DNA of 16,942 bases from an uncultured Lachnoanaerobaculum sp. (GCA_938041725.1 CALISX010000129.1:1-16942), one strand, 5' to 3'; shown: positions 8,749-16,121, counted from the stretch's first letter. Numbers and translations are program-made. The notes: a model not told the origin generated them from the sequence alone.

Positions 8749-11149
8749 CTGCCAATCCCCCTTTGTCATATTTTTTTGCCTGCACCAGCAGGGGCAGGCC
8801 CTGTTTTCTGATTTCTTCAGAGGTTACCGGCCCAATGGACACCAGCTTCCCCTGAGCCGCCTCCCGGTTCCTTAACATAACCCCCATGGCTCTGGCTGCC
8901 GAGGCACTGGCCAGCACACAATAATCTGCCTCTGGAAGCAGACGGTTCAGCTCCTCCTCCCGCCTGCAATCCATCACCGTATCATAAAGCACCAGCTCCC
9001 AAAAGGGAATCTGTTTTTCCAGCAGTCCCTTTGCCAAAACCGGGCTTCCCTGCCTTCCTCGAAGCAAAAGTGCCCTTTCCCCTTCCTTCATATAAGAGGG
9101 CCATTCCTCCAGCAGGGTTTGGGAGTCAAAAACCCTGGGCACAAAATCCGCCTGAAACCCCTGCTTTTTCAATGCCCTTGCCGTGCCCTGTCCCATGACG
9201 GCAAACTTTTTACCTGCCACCATCCGCAGATCCCCTTGCTCCTTCAGGGCTTCAAAAAAAACCGCAACCCCATTGGCGCTGGTAAACACCAGCCAATGGG
9301 AAGTCTGGATACGCTCCATGGCCTGGTCGTCCAAAAAGGCCCGGGGGCGGATCAAATTCAGGCTTAGCTCCACCACAACCGCCCCCCTTTCCTGAAAGGC
9401 CTCCCTGAATTCCGGCAGCACCTCTTTTGTGGCAGTCAGCAAAACCACCTTCCCCAGCAAAGGCTTTTTTTTCACACACTCCCGGAAGCCTTCAAAGGAA
9501 ATCCGGGCTGCTCCCCCCAGTACAATCACCCCAGGGGGAGAAAGAGGATTCTTTGCCAGCTCTTTTTCTATACTGCCCAAAGTGCCGTACAGCGCCCTCT
9601 GCCCCGGCAGACAGCCTCTGGAAATCAGGGCCATGGGGGTTGCAGGATCCATTCCCTGTTTCAAAAGATTTTCCCGAAGGATAGAAAGCTTCCCAAAGCC
9701 CATTAAAAACACCAAGGTTCCCGGCAGCTTTGCCATCATGGCATAATCCAGATCCCCCTCCCCTGCCCGATGGGCGGTAAAGATATGCAAGGAGGAGGCC
9801 AGCTCCCTGTGGGTCAGGGAAATCCCTGCCGCCCCAGGCACAGCCAAGGCGGAGGACACCCCCTGGAGCATCGAAAAAGGAAGCCCTGCCTCCTTCAAGG
9901 CCCCGGCCTCCTCTCCCCCCCTGCCAAATATAAAGGGATCCCCTCCCTTCAGGCGCAAAACCCGTTTGCCCCTCCGGGCGTGGTGCACCAGCAGCCCATT
10001 GATCCTTTCCTGGGAAAGGGGATGGCTGCCCGCCCTCTTTCCCACGTCCACCAACAGAGCCTTTGGAGAGGCGTAATTCAGCAGGGAGGGCGGAATCAGA
10101 TGGTCATACAAAATCACCTGGGCTCCTTTTACCTGGTCCAGGCATCCCTGGGTCACCAGCTCCATACTTCCCGGTCCCGCCCCGCAAAGGCAAACCGCTC
10201 CCTTGCTCTCTGGCGCCGGATTACAGAGAATACCCGCCAGTTTTTCCAGGGCATCCTCTGGTTTTTTCAGGCTTCCTTCTCCGTTTTCACAAAGGTTTTT
10301 TTGCTCTGCCGCAGCTTCCCGCCCCCGAAAGTATCCATAGATCCTTTTTTCCTTTCTGCCCGCATACAGTCCGCAGGGGGTATGGCAGTCTGCATGCAGC
10401 AGCTGCAAAAACCTTCTTTCCTGCAAAAATTCCCATTCCGTATCCGGGTCCAACAAAGGCTTTAAAAAAGCCTCCACCCAGGTCTCCCTGTATTGGACTG
10501 CCACAATGCCCTGGGCAGGGGCCGGCGGGAAGGGTTCCGGATTCAGGGGACGAATGCAAAGCCCTTCCAAGGCCTCCCTTTCCTCTCCCAAAAGACCGCT
10601 GTATTCCCTAAGCCTTGTAAGCCCTGCTCCGGCCAAAATGAGCGCATCCGCCTCCCCGGATAAAAGCTTTTGGATTCTGGTTCCCACATTTCCCCGCACC
10701 GGCACAATGTCCAAGTAGGGATTTTGCAGCAGAGCCAGTTCCCTTCTTCTGCCGGAGGAGGTTCCAACCCTTGCCCCCGGTGGAAGAGAAACCAAGGTGG
10801 AATAGGCCTTTTCCCTTCGGCTTACCAGCACATCCCCCCTGTCCCCTCTTTTCCCCACAGACATGACCTGCAGCCCCTGGGGCATCTCCAGGGGAAGATC
10901 CTTGGCGGAATGCACTGCCAGATGCAGCTCTCCCCTGCCCAGCTTCTCCTCCAGTTCTTTGGTAAACAGCCCCTTGCCCCCAATATGTGCCAAGGGCATC
11001 TCCAGCTTCAAATCCCCCCTGGTATCCATGGGAACATATTTTGCCAAAAGCCCGGGGTGATTATTTTCCAAAGCCTCCCCCACCAAATGGGCCTGGGCCA
11101 TGGCCAAGGGGCTTTTCCTGGTTCCAATTAAGATTGTTTGATACTCCAT
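8723..11149 (-). CDS. hemC-cobA-hemD: Trifunctional HemC-CobA-HemD fusion: hydroxymethylbilane synthase / uroporphyrinogen-III C-methyltransferase / uroporphyrinogen-III synthase
   Basis: One uninterrupted 808-residue frame carries three enzymes. Residues 1-310 are porphobilinogen deaminase: GTRKSPLAMAQ, AVHSAKDLP with catalytic D84, GTSSGRRREL, VRGNVGTR, and C255 in ADCHTPCG, the dipyrromethane attachment cysteine. Residues 317-555 are the SAM-dependent uroporphyrinogen III methyltransferase: GAGPGSMELVT (323-333), LRLKGGDPFIFGRGGEE (398-414) and GVSSALAVPGAAGISLTHR (430-448). Residues 565-808 are uroporphyrinogen III synthase, which has few invariant residues; VFTSANGV (621-628) and the two-lobe layout support it. 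The product would carry porphobilinogen to precorrin-2. CobA-HemD fusions are known in Firmicutes; adding HemC appears rarer. Its start overlaps cbiK by 22 bases. Confidence 0.95.
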   Translation of the reverse strand: MEYQTILIGTRKSPLAMAQAHLVGEALENNHPGLLAKYVPMDTRGDLKLEMPLAHIGGKGLFTKELEEKLGRGELHLAVHSAKDLPLEMPQGLQVMSVGKRGDRGDVLVSRREKAYSTLVSLPPGARVGTSSGRRRELALLQNPYLDIVPVRGNVGTRIQKLLSGEADALILAGAGLTRLREYSGLLGEEREALEGLCIRPLNPEPFPPAPAQGIVAVQYRETWVEAFLKPLLDPDTEWEFLQERRFLQLLHADCHTPCGLYAGRKEKRIYGYFRGREAAAEQKNLCENGEGSLKKPEDALEKLAGILCNPAPESKGAVCLCGAGPGSMELVTQGCLDQVKGAQVILYDHLIPPSLLNYASPKALLVDVGKRAGSHPLSQERINGLLVHHARRGKRVLRLKGGDPFIFGRGGEEAGALKEAGLPFSMLQGVSSALAVPGAAGISLTHRELASSLHIFTAHRAGEGDLDYAMMAKLPGTLVFLMGFGKLSILRENLLKQGMDPATPMALISRGCLPGQRALYGTLGSIEKELAKNPLSPPGVIVLGGAARISFEGFRECVKKKPLLGKVVLLTATKEVLPEFREAFQERGAVVVELSLNLIRPRAFLDDQAMERIQTSHWLVFTSANGVAVFFEALKEQGDLRMVAGKKFAVMGQGTARALKKQGFQADFVPRVFDSQTLLEEWPSYMKEGERALLLRGRQGSPVLAKGLLEKQIPFWELVLYDTVMDCRREEELNRLLPEADYCVLASASAARAMGVMLRNREAAQGKLVSIGPVTSEEIRKQGLPLLVQAKKYDKGGLADAVEGLEG

Positions 11150-11925
11150 CCCGTCCTGCCCTCTTTCAAAACAATACGCTGGGCCAGGGCGGCATGCTCC
11201 AGCACCAGCTGCCGTATGAAATCATATTCCCCCAGACCCTTCAGGGCATACTCCACCCCCAAACCTGCCTGGGCCAGTCTTGTGCGGTAGCTGTTTTCCT
11301 CCCCGATCATATCATTTTTGGCATGATCCCCGGCCACCATCATCAGGGGTAAAAGCAGCACCCTCTCATAGTCCTTAAGGGCAGGAAGGATATCCTCCAA
11401 ATAGGGATACCCTTCCACACAGGCAATAAAAAAATCCCCCCGCTGCTGTTGTATAAAATACTCCCGGAGTTTTTCATAGGAGGCATTGGCCGGCGACTGG
11501 CTTCCATGGCCCATCAGCAAAACAGCCCGCCCGGGGGCAAAGGGATAGGTTCTGTGAAATCCCTTTGTCACCCTTTCATAGTCCTCCGGTCTGGTCAGCA
11601 AAGGGCTTCCCAAACGGCAGCAGGCAAATTGATTCCCCAAGTCCTCCAAAGTCCTTTTCAACTTGGCATTTTCAAATCCGTCAATCACCAGATTGTTTAA
11701 CACCACCAGCTCCTCTATTCCATCTTTTTTTGCCTGCTCCATGGCCTCCCCAATGTCCCGGATGCCCCGTTCCTTTAAAATCCTTCGAATGATACTGCTG
11801 GTCCAGGCCCGGTACACCGGCGCTTGAAAATAATGCCCGGCCTCCTGTTCCAGTTTATCAATGGTTTTTTCCCGGGTATCATCATGGGTGGTGCCAAAGC
11901 TTACCGCCAAAACCCCTCTCTTCAT
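11128..11925 (-). CDS. cbiK: Sirohydrochlorin cobaltochelatase, CbiK type
   Basis: CbiK inserts Co2+ into sirohydrochlorin, the entry step of anaerobic cobalamin synthesis, and family members may also insert iron. From the chosen start the protein has 265 residues, close to Salmonella CbiK. It opens with GVLAVSFGTTHDDTREKTI. The metal ligands expected from Salmonella CbiK (E89, H145, H207) are matched by E85 in DGFEN, H140 in LMGHGS and H201 in MVAGDHAKNDM. ATG 11925 is chosen because AGGGGGT precedes it and it overlaps the hemB stop as ATGA (11922-11925). An upstream ATG at 11949 would lie within hemB without a ribosome site. Position inside the hem operon, between hemB and the hemC fusion, fits a B12-directed pathway. 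Confidence 0.93.
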   Translation of the reverse strand: MKRGVLAVSFGTTHDDTREKTIDKLEQEAGHYFQAPVYRAWTSSIIRRILKERGIRDIGEAMEQAKKDGIEELVVLNNLVIDGFENAKLKRTLEDLGNQFACCRLGSPLLTRPEDYERVTKGFHRTYPFAPGRAVLLMGHGSQSPANASYEKLREYFIQQQRGDFFIACVEGYPYLEDILPALKDYERVLLLPLMMVAGDHAKNDMIGEENSYRTRLAQAGLGVEYALKGLGEYDFIRQLVLEHAALAQRIVLKEGRTGWSIKQS

Positions 11926-12902
11926 CCAATTAACCCCCTGTCCATACATTCTGCAATTTCCTTTGCATAATAGCTGATATAAAGATCCGCCCCTGCCCGA
12001 AACGCCCCCACTGCCAGTTCACAAAGAATCCTTTCTTCATCAATCCATCCCCTTTGGGCCGCAGCCTTTACCATGGCATACTCTCCGCTGACAGAATATA
12101 CCGCCAGAGGCAATGAAGTGATTTTTCTAGCCTCCGACACAATGTCCAAAAAACAAAGCCCCGGCTTTACCATCACAATATCCGCCCCCTCTTCCATATC
12201 CAGACGGATTTCCCGAAGGGCTTCCCTTTTGTTATGAATATCCATTTGATACCCTCTGCGGTCCCCAAAGGCCGGGGCACTGTCTGCCGCCTCCCGGAAG
12301 GGTCCGTAAAAAGCAGAGGCGTATTTGGCAGAATAAGCCATAATAGGAACTTCGCTGAATCCCGCCCCGTCCAGAGCCTGGCGGATGGCCCCCACTCTCC
12401 CATCCATCATATCCGAGGGAGCCACCATATCCGCCCCGGCCCTGGCATAGCTTACCGCAATTTTGGCCAGACAGCCAAGAGTCTGATCATTGTCCACCTC
12501 CAGACCCTTTAGAATGCCGCAATGGCCATGGGAGGTGTATTCGCACATACAAACATCACAGATCACATACATCCGGGGAAAGTCCCTCTTGATGGACTCC
12601 ACCGCCCTTTGCACCACTCCCTTTTCCTCCCAGGCCCCGGATCCCATGGGATCCTTATGCTGCGGAATCCCGAAAAGCATGACAGAACAGATCCCTGTTT
12701 CCATAAGCTCCTGCATCACCTCCCCCAGCCGGTCCACACTGTAGCGGTACTGTCCCGGCATGGAGGCAATTTCTTCTTTTTTATTTTCTCCCTCCATAAC
12801 AAAAACCGGATAAATCAGAGCCGCCTTATCCATTCTGGTTTCCCGAACCATGTGGCGCAGGGTCTTTGTTTTCCTCAGCCTTCTGGGGCGAATCCTTATC
12901 AT
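11922..12902 (-). CDS. hemB: Porphobilinogen synthase (5-aminolevulinate dehydratase)
   Basis: HemB condenses two 5-aminolevulinate molecules into porphobilinogen. The protein is full length (326 residues). The two Schiff-base lysines are K193 in AYSAKYAS and K246 in IVMVKPG. The metal site DVCMCEYTSHGHCG supplies C118, C120 and C128, so this is a Zn2+-dependent enzyme rather than the Mg2+ type with aspartates. The N-terminus RPRRLRKTKTLRHMVRET matches the family arm. ATG 12902 follows AAGGAAG with five bases of spacing. It is the first gene of the operon. The T tract of an intrinsic terminator ends only 17 bases before its start codon, so transcription must read through from upstream. Confidence 0.97.
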   Translation of the reverse strand: MIRIRPRRLRKTKTLRHMVRETRMDKAALIYPVFVMEGENKKEEIASMPGQYRYSVDRLGEVMQELMETGICSVMLFGIPQHKDPMGSGAWEEKGVVQRAVESIKRDFPRMYVICDVCMCEYTSHGHCGILKGLEVDNDQTLGCLAKIAVSYARAGADMVAPSDMMDGRVGAIRQALDGAGFSEVPIMAYSAKYASAFYGPFREAADSAPAFGDRRGYQMDIHNKREALREIRLDMEEGADIVMVKPGLCFLDIVSEARKITSLPLAVYSVSGEYAMVKAAAQRGWIDEERILCELAVGAFRAGADLYISYYAKEIAECMDRGLIG

Positions 12903-12919
12903 AGTCTCTTCCTTTCATC

Positions 12920-12977
12920 AAAAAACCTTCGGAAAGGAACAGCGGATGGTCTTCCGCTTCATCCCCTCCCCGAAGGT
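12920..12977 (-). terminator. Intrinsic terminator or attenuator between the glycosyl hydrolase gene and hemB
   Basis: On the minus strand an eight-base-pair perfect stem ACCTTCGG (12977-12970) / CCGAAGGT (12932-12925) encloses an inner AGCGGA/TCCGCT hairpin (12958-12953 with 12946-12941). G-U-rich pairing is possible between them. A run of six T (12925-12920) follows. It starts 28 bases past the stop of the hydrolase gene and ends 17 bases before the hemB ATG. A competing pairing, GAACAG (12987-12982) with CTGTTC (12942-12937), could interfere with it. Confidence 0.85.
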
Positions 12978-13005
12978 AAGTCTGTTCGTATATAAATCCC
13001 TGCTC

Positions 13006-14286
13006 CTAGGGGGTACCAAACACAGCCTGAAGATTATCCAGCTCTCTGGCCGCCGGCGCTTCCCTGAAGTTCTGGTAGGCAAAAAAGCCATACCACCGAG
13101 GCGCAGCTGGACTGGCAGCCTGTACCTGGCGAACCAGAATATCCTGGTACCGCAGCCACTCCGAGGTGACATTTCCATCGGGCACATTCTTCCCGGTACG
13201 ATACAGCCCCAGACCCACGCATAATTTCACAGGACTGTTGTTTTTCCTCTTTAAATCCACCCAGCTGTTCAAGCAGTTGGTATAGGCATAGGAGGCAGGC
13301 TCTCCCTTTTTATTTTTGGCTTCAAAGCCATGGTAAAGCTGGGGCATAATATAGTCCACATACTCCCCGGAAGCCATCCAGGTGTCCACATCCACAAAAT
13401 AGGCCCGGTCGCTGCGAAGGGTGGGCAAAAGAGCCAAGGGACTGATGCCAAACACAGCCTTGGGCCGCACCTCATGCACGATCTTATGCACCGCTGTCAC
13501 CAGCATGGATACATTGTTTCTGCGCCACTGGGTAATGCCAAGACTGCTGCCGGAAGCGTCATATTCTGCTTTGTCAAAGCTCTTGGCAGGAACCCCATTG
13601 TCCAAAGCCGGATAGAAGTAATCATCAAACTGAACCCCATCCACAGGATAATTTTCACAGATTTCCCGAATGGCGCCCACCAAATAGGAACGCACCTCCT
13701 CACTGGCAGGGTTCAAATAATAGCTCCCCTCATGGAGCAGCACATTCCGCTGCTTGGCAGGATCCGCCAGCCATTTCCGCACAATGGAATCTCCGGGAAC
13801 CTCCTCCCAGCGTGACATGGAATTGGTCACCCGGTAGGGATTCACCCAGGCATGGAAACTCAACCCCTGCTTATGGGCACTTTCCAGCATGTATCCAAAG
13901 GGATCAAAGTCAGGGCTTGACTGCCTGGTCACCATAAACTTAGAAGGGGGAAAGGCCTTCAGCTTCAAACCATAGCTGTCAGAATGACTGTGTACATGGC
14001 AAAAAATGGTATTCATTCCCCGGCTCTTAATGTCCGCCATCACCTGATCCGCCCGCTGTTTAAATTCCTCCTCCTGGGTGGGCATCTCGCTCCAGTCAAT
14101 ATAGGAAAACCATACTCCCCGCATCTCTTTTGGCTGCTCCAGGGGGCTTTGTCCCGCCCCTGGTCCTCCCGAAGGGCTGGCAGCTGCATGAGCGGCGGCA
14201 TAGGCCCGCCCGCCGGTCAATACCTCCATCATCAAAAGCAGGGCAAACAAACGGCACAGCCACCCCCGGATCCATCCTTTTTTCAT
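13006..14286 (-). CDS. Secreted family 10-like glycosyl hydrolase (GHL10/DUF187, YngK-like)
   Basis: This is a predicted exported or surface enzyme of the GHL10 (DUF187) family, TIM-barrel proteins with glycosidase-like motifs and poorly defined substrates, possibly cell-wall glycans. The 426 residues begin with a signal peptide: basic MKKGWIRGWLCR, a hydrophobic core, and a likely cleavage after AYA (28-30). A low-complexity Ala/Ser/Gly/Pro linker runs to about residue 50. The catalytic domain follows with RGVWFSYIDW (56-65), FHAWVNPYRV (144-153), PVDGVQFDDYFYP (214-226, acidic pair at the expected catalytic place) and VDYIMPQLYHG. AGGAG lies six bases before ATG 14286. It sits between sirC and the hem operon but has its own candidate promoter, and nothing ties it to tetrapyrroles. 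Confidence 0.88.
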   Translation of the reverse strand: MKKGWIRGWLCRLFALLLMMEVLTGGRAYAAAHAAASPSGGPGAGQSPLEQPKEMRGVWFSYIDWSEMPTQEEEFKQRADQVMADIKSRGMNTIFCHVHSHSDSYGLKLKAFPPSKFMVTRQSSPDFDPFGYMLESAHKQGLSFHAWVNPYRVTNSMSRWEEVPGDSIVRKWLADPAKQRNVLLHEGSYYLNPASEEVRSYLVGAIREICENYPVDGVQFDDYFYPALDNGVPAKSFDKAEYDASGSSLGITQWRRNNVSMLVTAVHKIVHEVRPKAVFGISPLALLPTLRSDRAYFVDVDTWMASGEYVDYIMPQLYHGFEAKNKKGEPASYAYTNCLNSWVDLKRKNNSPVKLCVGLGLYRTGKNVPDGNVTSEWLRYQDILVRQVQAASPAAPRWYGFFAYQNFREAPAARELDNLQAVFGTP

Positions 14287-14355
14287 TCTCTTCTCCTTTT
14301 GTTTTTCTAGGGAAATCCTGATTGCATCCTCTTTCCCCGACGTAAAGTTCTTCCT

Positions 14356-14384
14356 ATCATACTATAGCCCCCCGGAAAATCCAA
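14356..14384 (-). promoter_or_regulatory. Candidate promoter for the glycosyl hydrolase gene
   Basis: On the minus strand TTGGAT (14379-14384, three of six consensus bases) is 17 bases from TATGAT (14356-14361, five of six). It lies between the sirC terminator and the hydrolase ribosome site and would give a leader of about 60 bases. Confidence 0.4.
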
Positions 14385-14408
14385 TACAGACTTTCTTTCA
14401 AGTCTTTT

Positions 14409-14433
14409 AAAAAAGACAGCAGACAGCTCCGTC
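14409..14433 (-). terminator. Likely intrinsic terminator after sirC
   Basis: The minus strand can form GAC (14433-14431) plus AGC (14428-14426) with GCT-GTC (14420-14415), leaving a two-base bulge and a five-base loop. Six T follow (14414-14409). It begins seven bases past the sirC stop. The stem is short, so termination may be partial. Confidence 0.5.
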
Positions 14434-14439
14434 CAAGGA

Positions 14440-14949
14440 TTAAACAAACCACTGCTTGTCCTTTTCCTTCTCCAAATCCTCTCTGCTCTCCTTGACCATT
14501 TCTCCGATTTTAAGACGCAGCAGCTGGGCCAGTTTTTTGGTGAGAGCATAATTGATACCGGAAGAGCTGATACCAATCACCATTTCCTCCCACTCTACAA
14601 TTCCGGGAAAGTAGAAATCACAGTTGGCGCTGTTGGAAACATCATTTACAGGAATACTGGAACGATTGCAGTCCCAGACAATTTTTTCATTCAGCTGTGC
14701 ATCATTCGTGGCTGCAATCACATAATCCATGTCAATAATATCTGTGGAATCATAGGCCCTTTCATAGAGCACGATGCTCTTATCCTGTATTTCCAAAAGA
14801 GCATCCGACATTTTTTTTGCCACCACCATGATCCTGCAGCCAAAATCCTTGAGTTTTGCAATCCGCTGGGCTGCAACATTTCCTCCTCCCACCACCAGAA
14901 TTTTTCTTCCCCTAAGATCCATAAACATGGGAAAATATCTTGCTGCCAT
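14440..14949 (-). CDS. sirC: Precorrin-2 dehydrogenase (SirC / CysG N-terminal type)
   Basis: This enzyme oxidizes precorrin-2 to sirohydrochlorin with NAD+; bifunctional relatives (Met8p, CysG) also insert iron to make siroheme. The protein is short (169 residues) but covers the Rossmann domain and the start of the helical domain: KILVVGGGNVAAQRI (16-30), VIAATND (77-83), VNDVSNSANCDFYFPGIVEW (101-120) and GISSSGINYALTKKLAQLL. The aspartate equivalent to CysG D104 aligns with S105 here by hand alignment. That suggests a dehydrogenase-only role, with chelation left to CbiK. The start at 14949 follows AGGGAGG by four to five bases. The ribosome site directly abuts the T run of the preceding terminator. 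Confidence 0.92.
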   Translation of the reverse strand: MAARYFPMFMDLRGRKILVVGGGNVAAQRIAKLKDFGCRIMVVAKKMSDALLEIQDKSIVLYERAYDSTDIIDMDYVIAATNDAQLNEKIVWDCNRSSIPVNDVSNSANCDFYFPGIVEWEEMVIGISSSGINYALTKKLAQLLRLKIGEMVKESREDLEKEKDKQWFV

Positions 14950-14960
14950 AGGTCCTCCCT

Positions 14961-14993
14961 AAAAAAAACTACAGGGGGAAGCTTCTCCCCCTG
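14961..14993 (-). terminator. Intrinsic terminator or attenuator between the aldolase gene and sirC
   Basis: The minus strand forms a perfect eight-base-pair stem CAGGGGGA (14993-14986) / TCCCCCTG (14979-14972) with a six-base loop, then TAG and eight T (14968-14961). The next base is the first of the sirC ribosome site AGGGAGG (14960-14954). It would end the aldolase transcript, but sirC can only be expressed by reading through it. Confidence 0.9.
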
Positions 14994-15000
14994 CCAAACA

Positions 15001-15062
15001 GTGCACCTCTACACTGGAGGCACATGGCGCCTCCAGCTGCAGCAGTCTGCACAACCTCCAGT
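15001..15062 (-). repeat. Inverted repeats in the aldolase-sirC leader with mutually exclusive pairings
   Basis: On the minus strand CTGGAGGC (15036-15029) pairs perfectly with GCCTCCAG (15021-15014) around a seven-base loop. The same downstream arm, read as CCTCCAGT (15020-15013), can instead pair perfectly with an upstream copy ACTGGAGG (15062-15055). An outer TGTGCA/TGCAC pairing (15053-15048 with 15005-15001) is also possible. These lie just ahead of the terminator at 14961-14993. Confidence 0.6.
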
Positions 15063-15066
15063 TTCC

Positions 15067-15957
15067 TTATGTAATCGAAGCATTGTAAATCGCTTCCACA
15101 GAATCCCCCAAAGCGGCTGTAAAGTCCTCATCACTTTGGCCTGCTGAGAGTCCGTCCACCAGAGCTCTGGAAAAACTGGCAATCAAACCATGATTTTTTG
15201 CCAGCAGAGCATTGGCCTCGTCTCTGGAATAACCGCCGGAGAGGGCCACCACCCGAACCACATGGGGATCCTTCATAATCTCCTCATAGAGATTTTCCCT
15301 GGTGGGAATGGTAATTTTAAACATCAGCTTCACATCCTCCGAAAGCCTGGCCAGATGCTCTTTGAAATACGTCACCATCAATTCCTCGCATTTGGCCTTA
15401 TTGGGATTGTGAATATCCACCTCTGGCTCCAGAATCGGAACCAAACCATGGCGGCAGACCTGCAGCCCCAGTTCAAACTGCTGATCCACCACATCCTTAA
15501 TGCCCTGGGGATCATAATCTAAAATCACCGAACGCTCCTTGGTACCGAAAATATGACGGTCCTTTACTGCATGCTCCAAAGTCTTATCCAGATCAGGGAT
15601 GGGCTTCATCAGCTTCACATGATTCTTTTCCTCTGCCAGCCCCTTGTCAATCTTTAAGATGGGGATAATCCCCTTTTTATTCCAAAGATATTCCGCTGTA
15701 TACTGATCCCCGATCTTACGGTCCATGGTCATTTCAAACAAAATGGCAGCCAGAATCCGGTCACTGTTAAAGGCGGGACTGGTGATGATTCTGGTTCGCA
15801 TGGCATGAACCAAATCAAACATTTCCTCCTCGCTTTTGTAAGCGTCCTCTCCGATTCCATAGGCCTTCAATGCCTTGGGGGTGGATCCGCCGCTTTGATC
15901 CAATGCCGCAATAAATCCTTTTCCGCTTTTCATCCGTGTCAATTGCTCTTGATTCAT
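15067..15957 (-). CDS. fda: Class I fructose-bisphosphate aldolase
   Basis: This cytoplasmic glycolytic enzyme splits fructose 1,6-bisphosphate into dihydroxyacetone phosphate and glyceraldehyde 3-phosphate through a Schiff base, without a metal. From the chosen start it has 296 residues, the size of the staphylococcal class I enzyme. Motifs are [43 protein letters not shown] and [12 protein letters not shown] with the likely Schiff-base lysine K214, then [13 protein letters not shown]. The open frame extends 34 codons further upstream, but ATG 15957 has AAAGGAGC four bases before it and gives the conserved N-terminus [15 protein letters not shown]. The extra upstream codons lie in a structured leader. 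It has its own promoter and a strong terminator. Confidence 0.95.
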   Translation of the reverse strand: MNQEQLTRMKSGKGFIAALDQSGGSTPKALKAYGIGEDAYKSEEEMFDLVHAMRTRIITSPAFNSDRILAAILFEMTMDRKIGDQYTAEYLWNKKGIIPILKIDKGLAEEKNHVKLMKPIPDLDKTLEHAVKDRHIFGTKERSVILDYDPQGIKDVVDQQFELGLQVCRHGLVPILEPEVDIHNPNKAKCEELMVTYFKEHLARLSEDVKLMFKITIPTRENLYEEIMKDPHVVRVVALSGGYSRDEANALLAKNHGLIASFSRALVDGLSAGQSDEDFTAALGDSVEAIYNASIT

Positions 15958-16007
15958 ATTTGCTCCTTTCCAAGCACCAGTATGGGTCTCCTCTTGCTTT
16001 GATATAC

Positions 16008-16049
16008 GGATTTGCCTGGGAAATATGCCGTTCTCGGCAGTGCAAATCC
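16008..16049 (-). promoter_or_regulatory. Nested stem-loop in the aldolase 5' leader
   Basis: On the minus strand GGATTTGC (16049-16042) pairs perfectly with GCAAATCC (16015-16008), enclosing a second perfect hairpin TGCCG/CGGCA with an AGAA loop (16039-16026). No T run follows, so it is not a terminator. It lies in the leader between the predicted transcription start (about 16085) and the ribosome site of the aldolase. Confidence 0.55.
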
Positions 16050-16091
16050 GGTGCAGCAAACGACAAAATAAAAAATTTTACCGTCTGCTAC

Positions 16092-16121
16092 ATTATACAA
16101 CCTTTAGAGGTTTCCTGTAAG
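16092..16121 (-). promoter_or_regulatory. Promoter of the aldolase gene
   Basis: On the minus strand a perfect -10 TATAAT (16092-16097) is preceded at 18 bases by CTTACA (16116-16121, four of six). The spacer holds a small dyad AACCT-CTAA-AGGTT (16112-16099), which could be an operator. The leader to the ATG is about 128 bases. Confidence 0.55.

Noticed and set aside
7594..8811. A 405-codon plus-strand open frame opposite hemL
   Set aside because: It lies entirely antisense to a clear HemL with all catalytic motifs, its translation is low-complexity (rich in His, Gln and Pro) and it has no ribosome site; it is a shadow frame.
15958..16059. A longer aldolase N-terminus starting at 16059
   Set aside because: The extra 34 residues are not aldolase-like, fall in a structured leader and have no ribosome site, whereas ATG 15957 has a well-spaced one.
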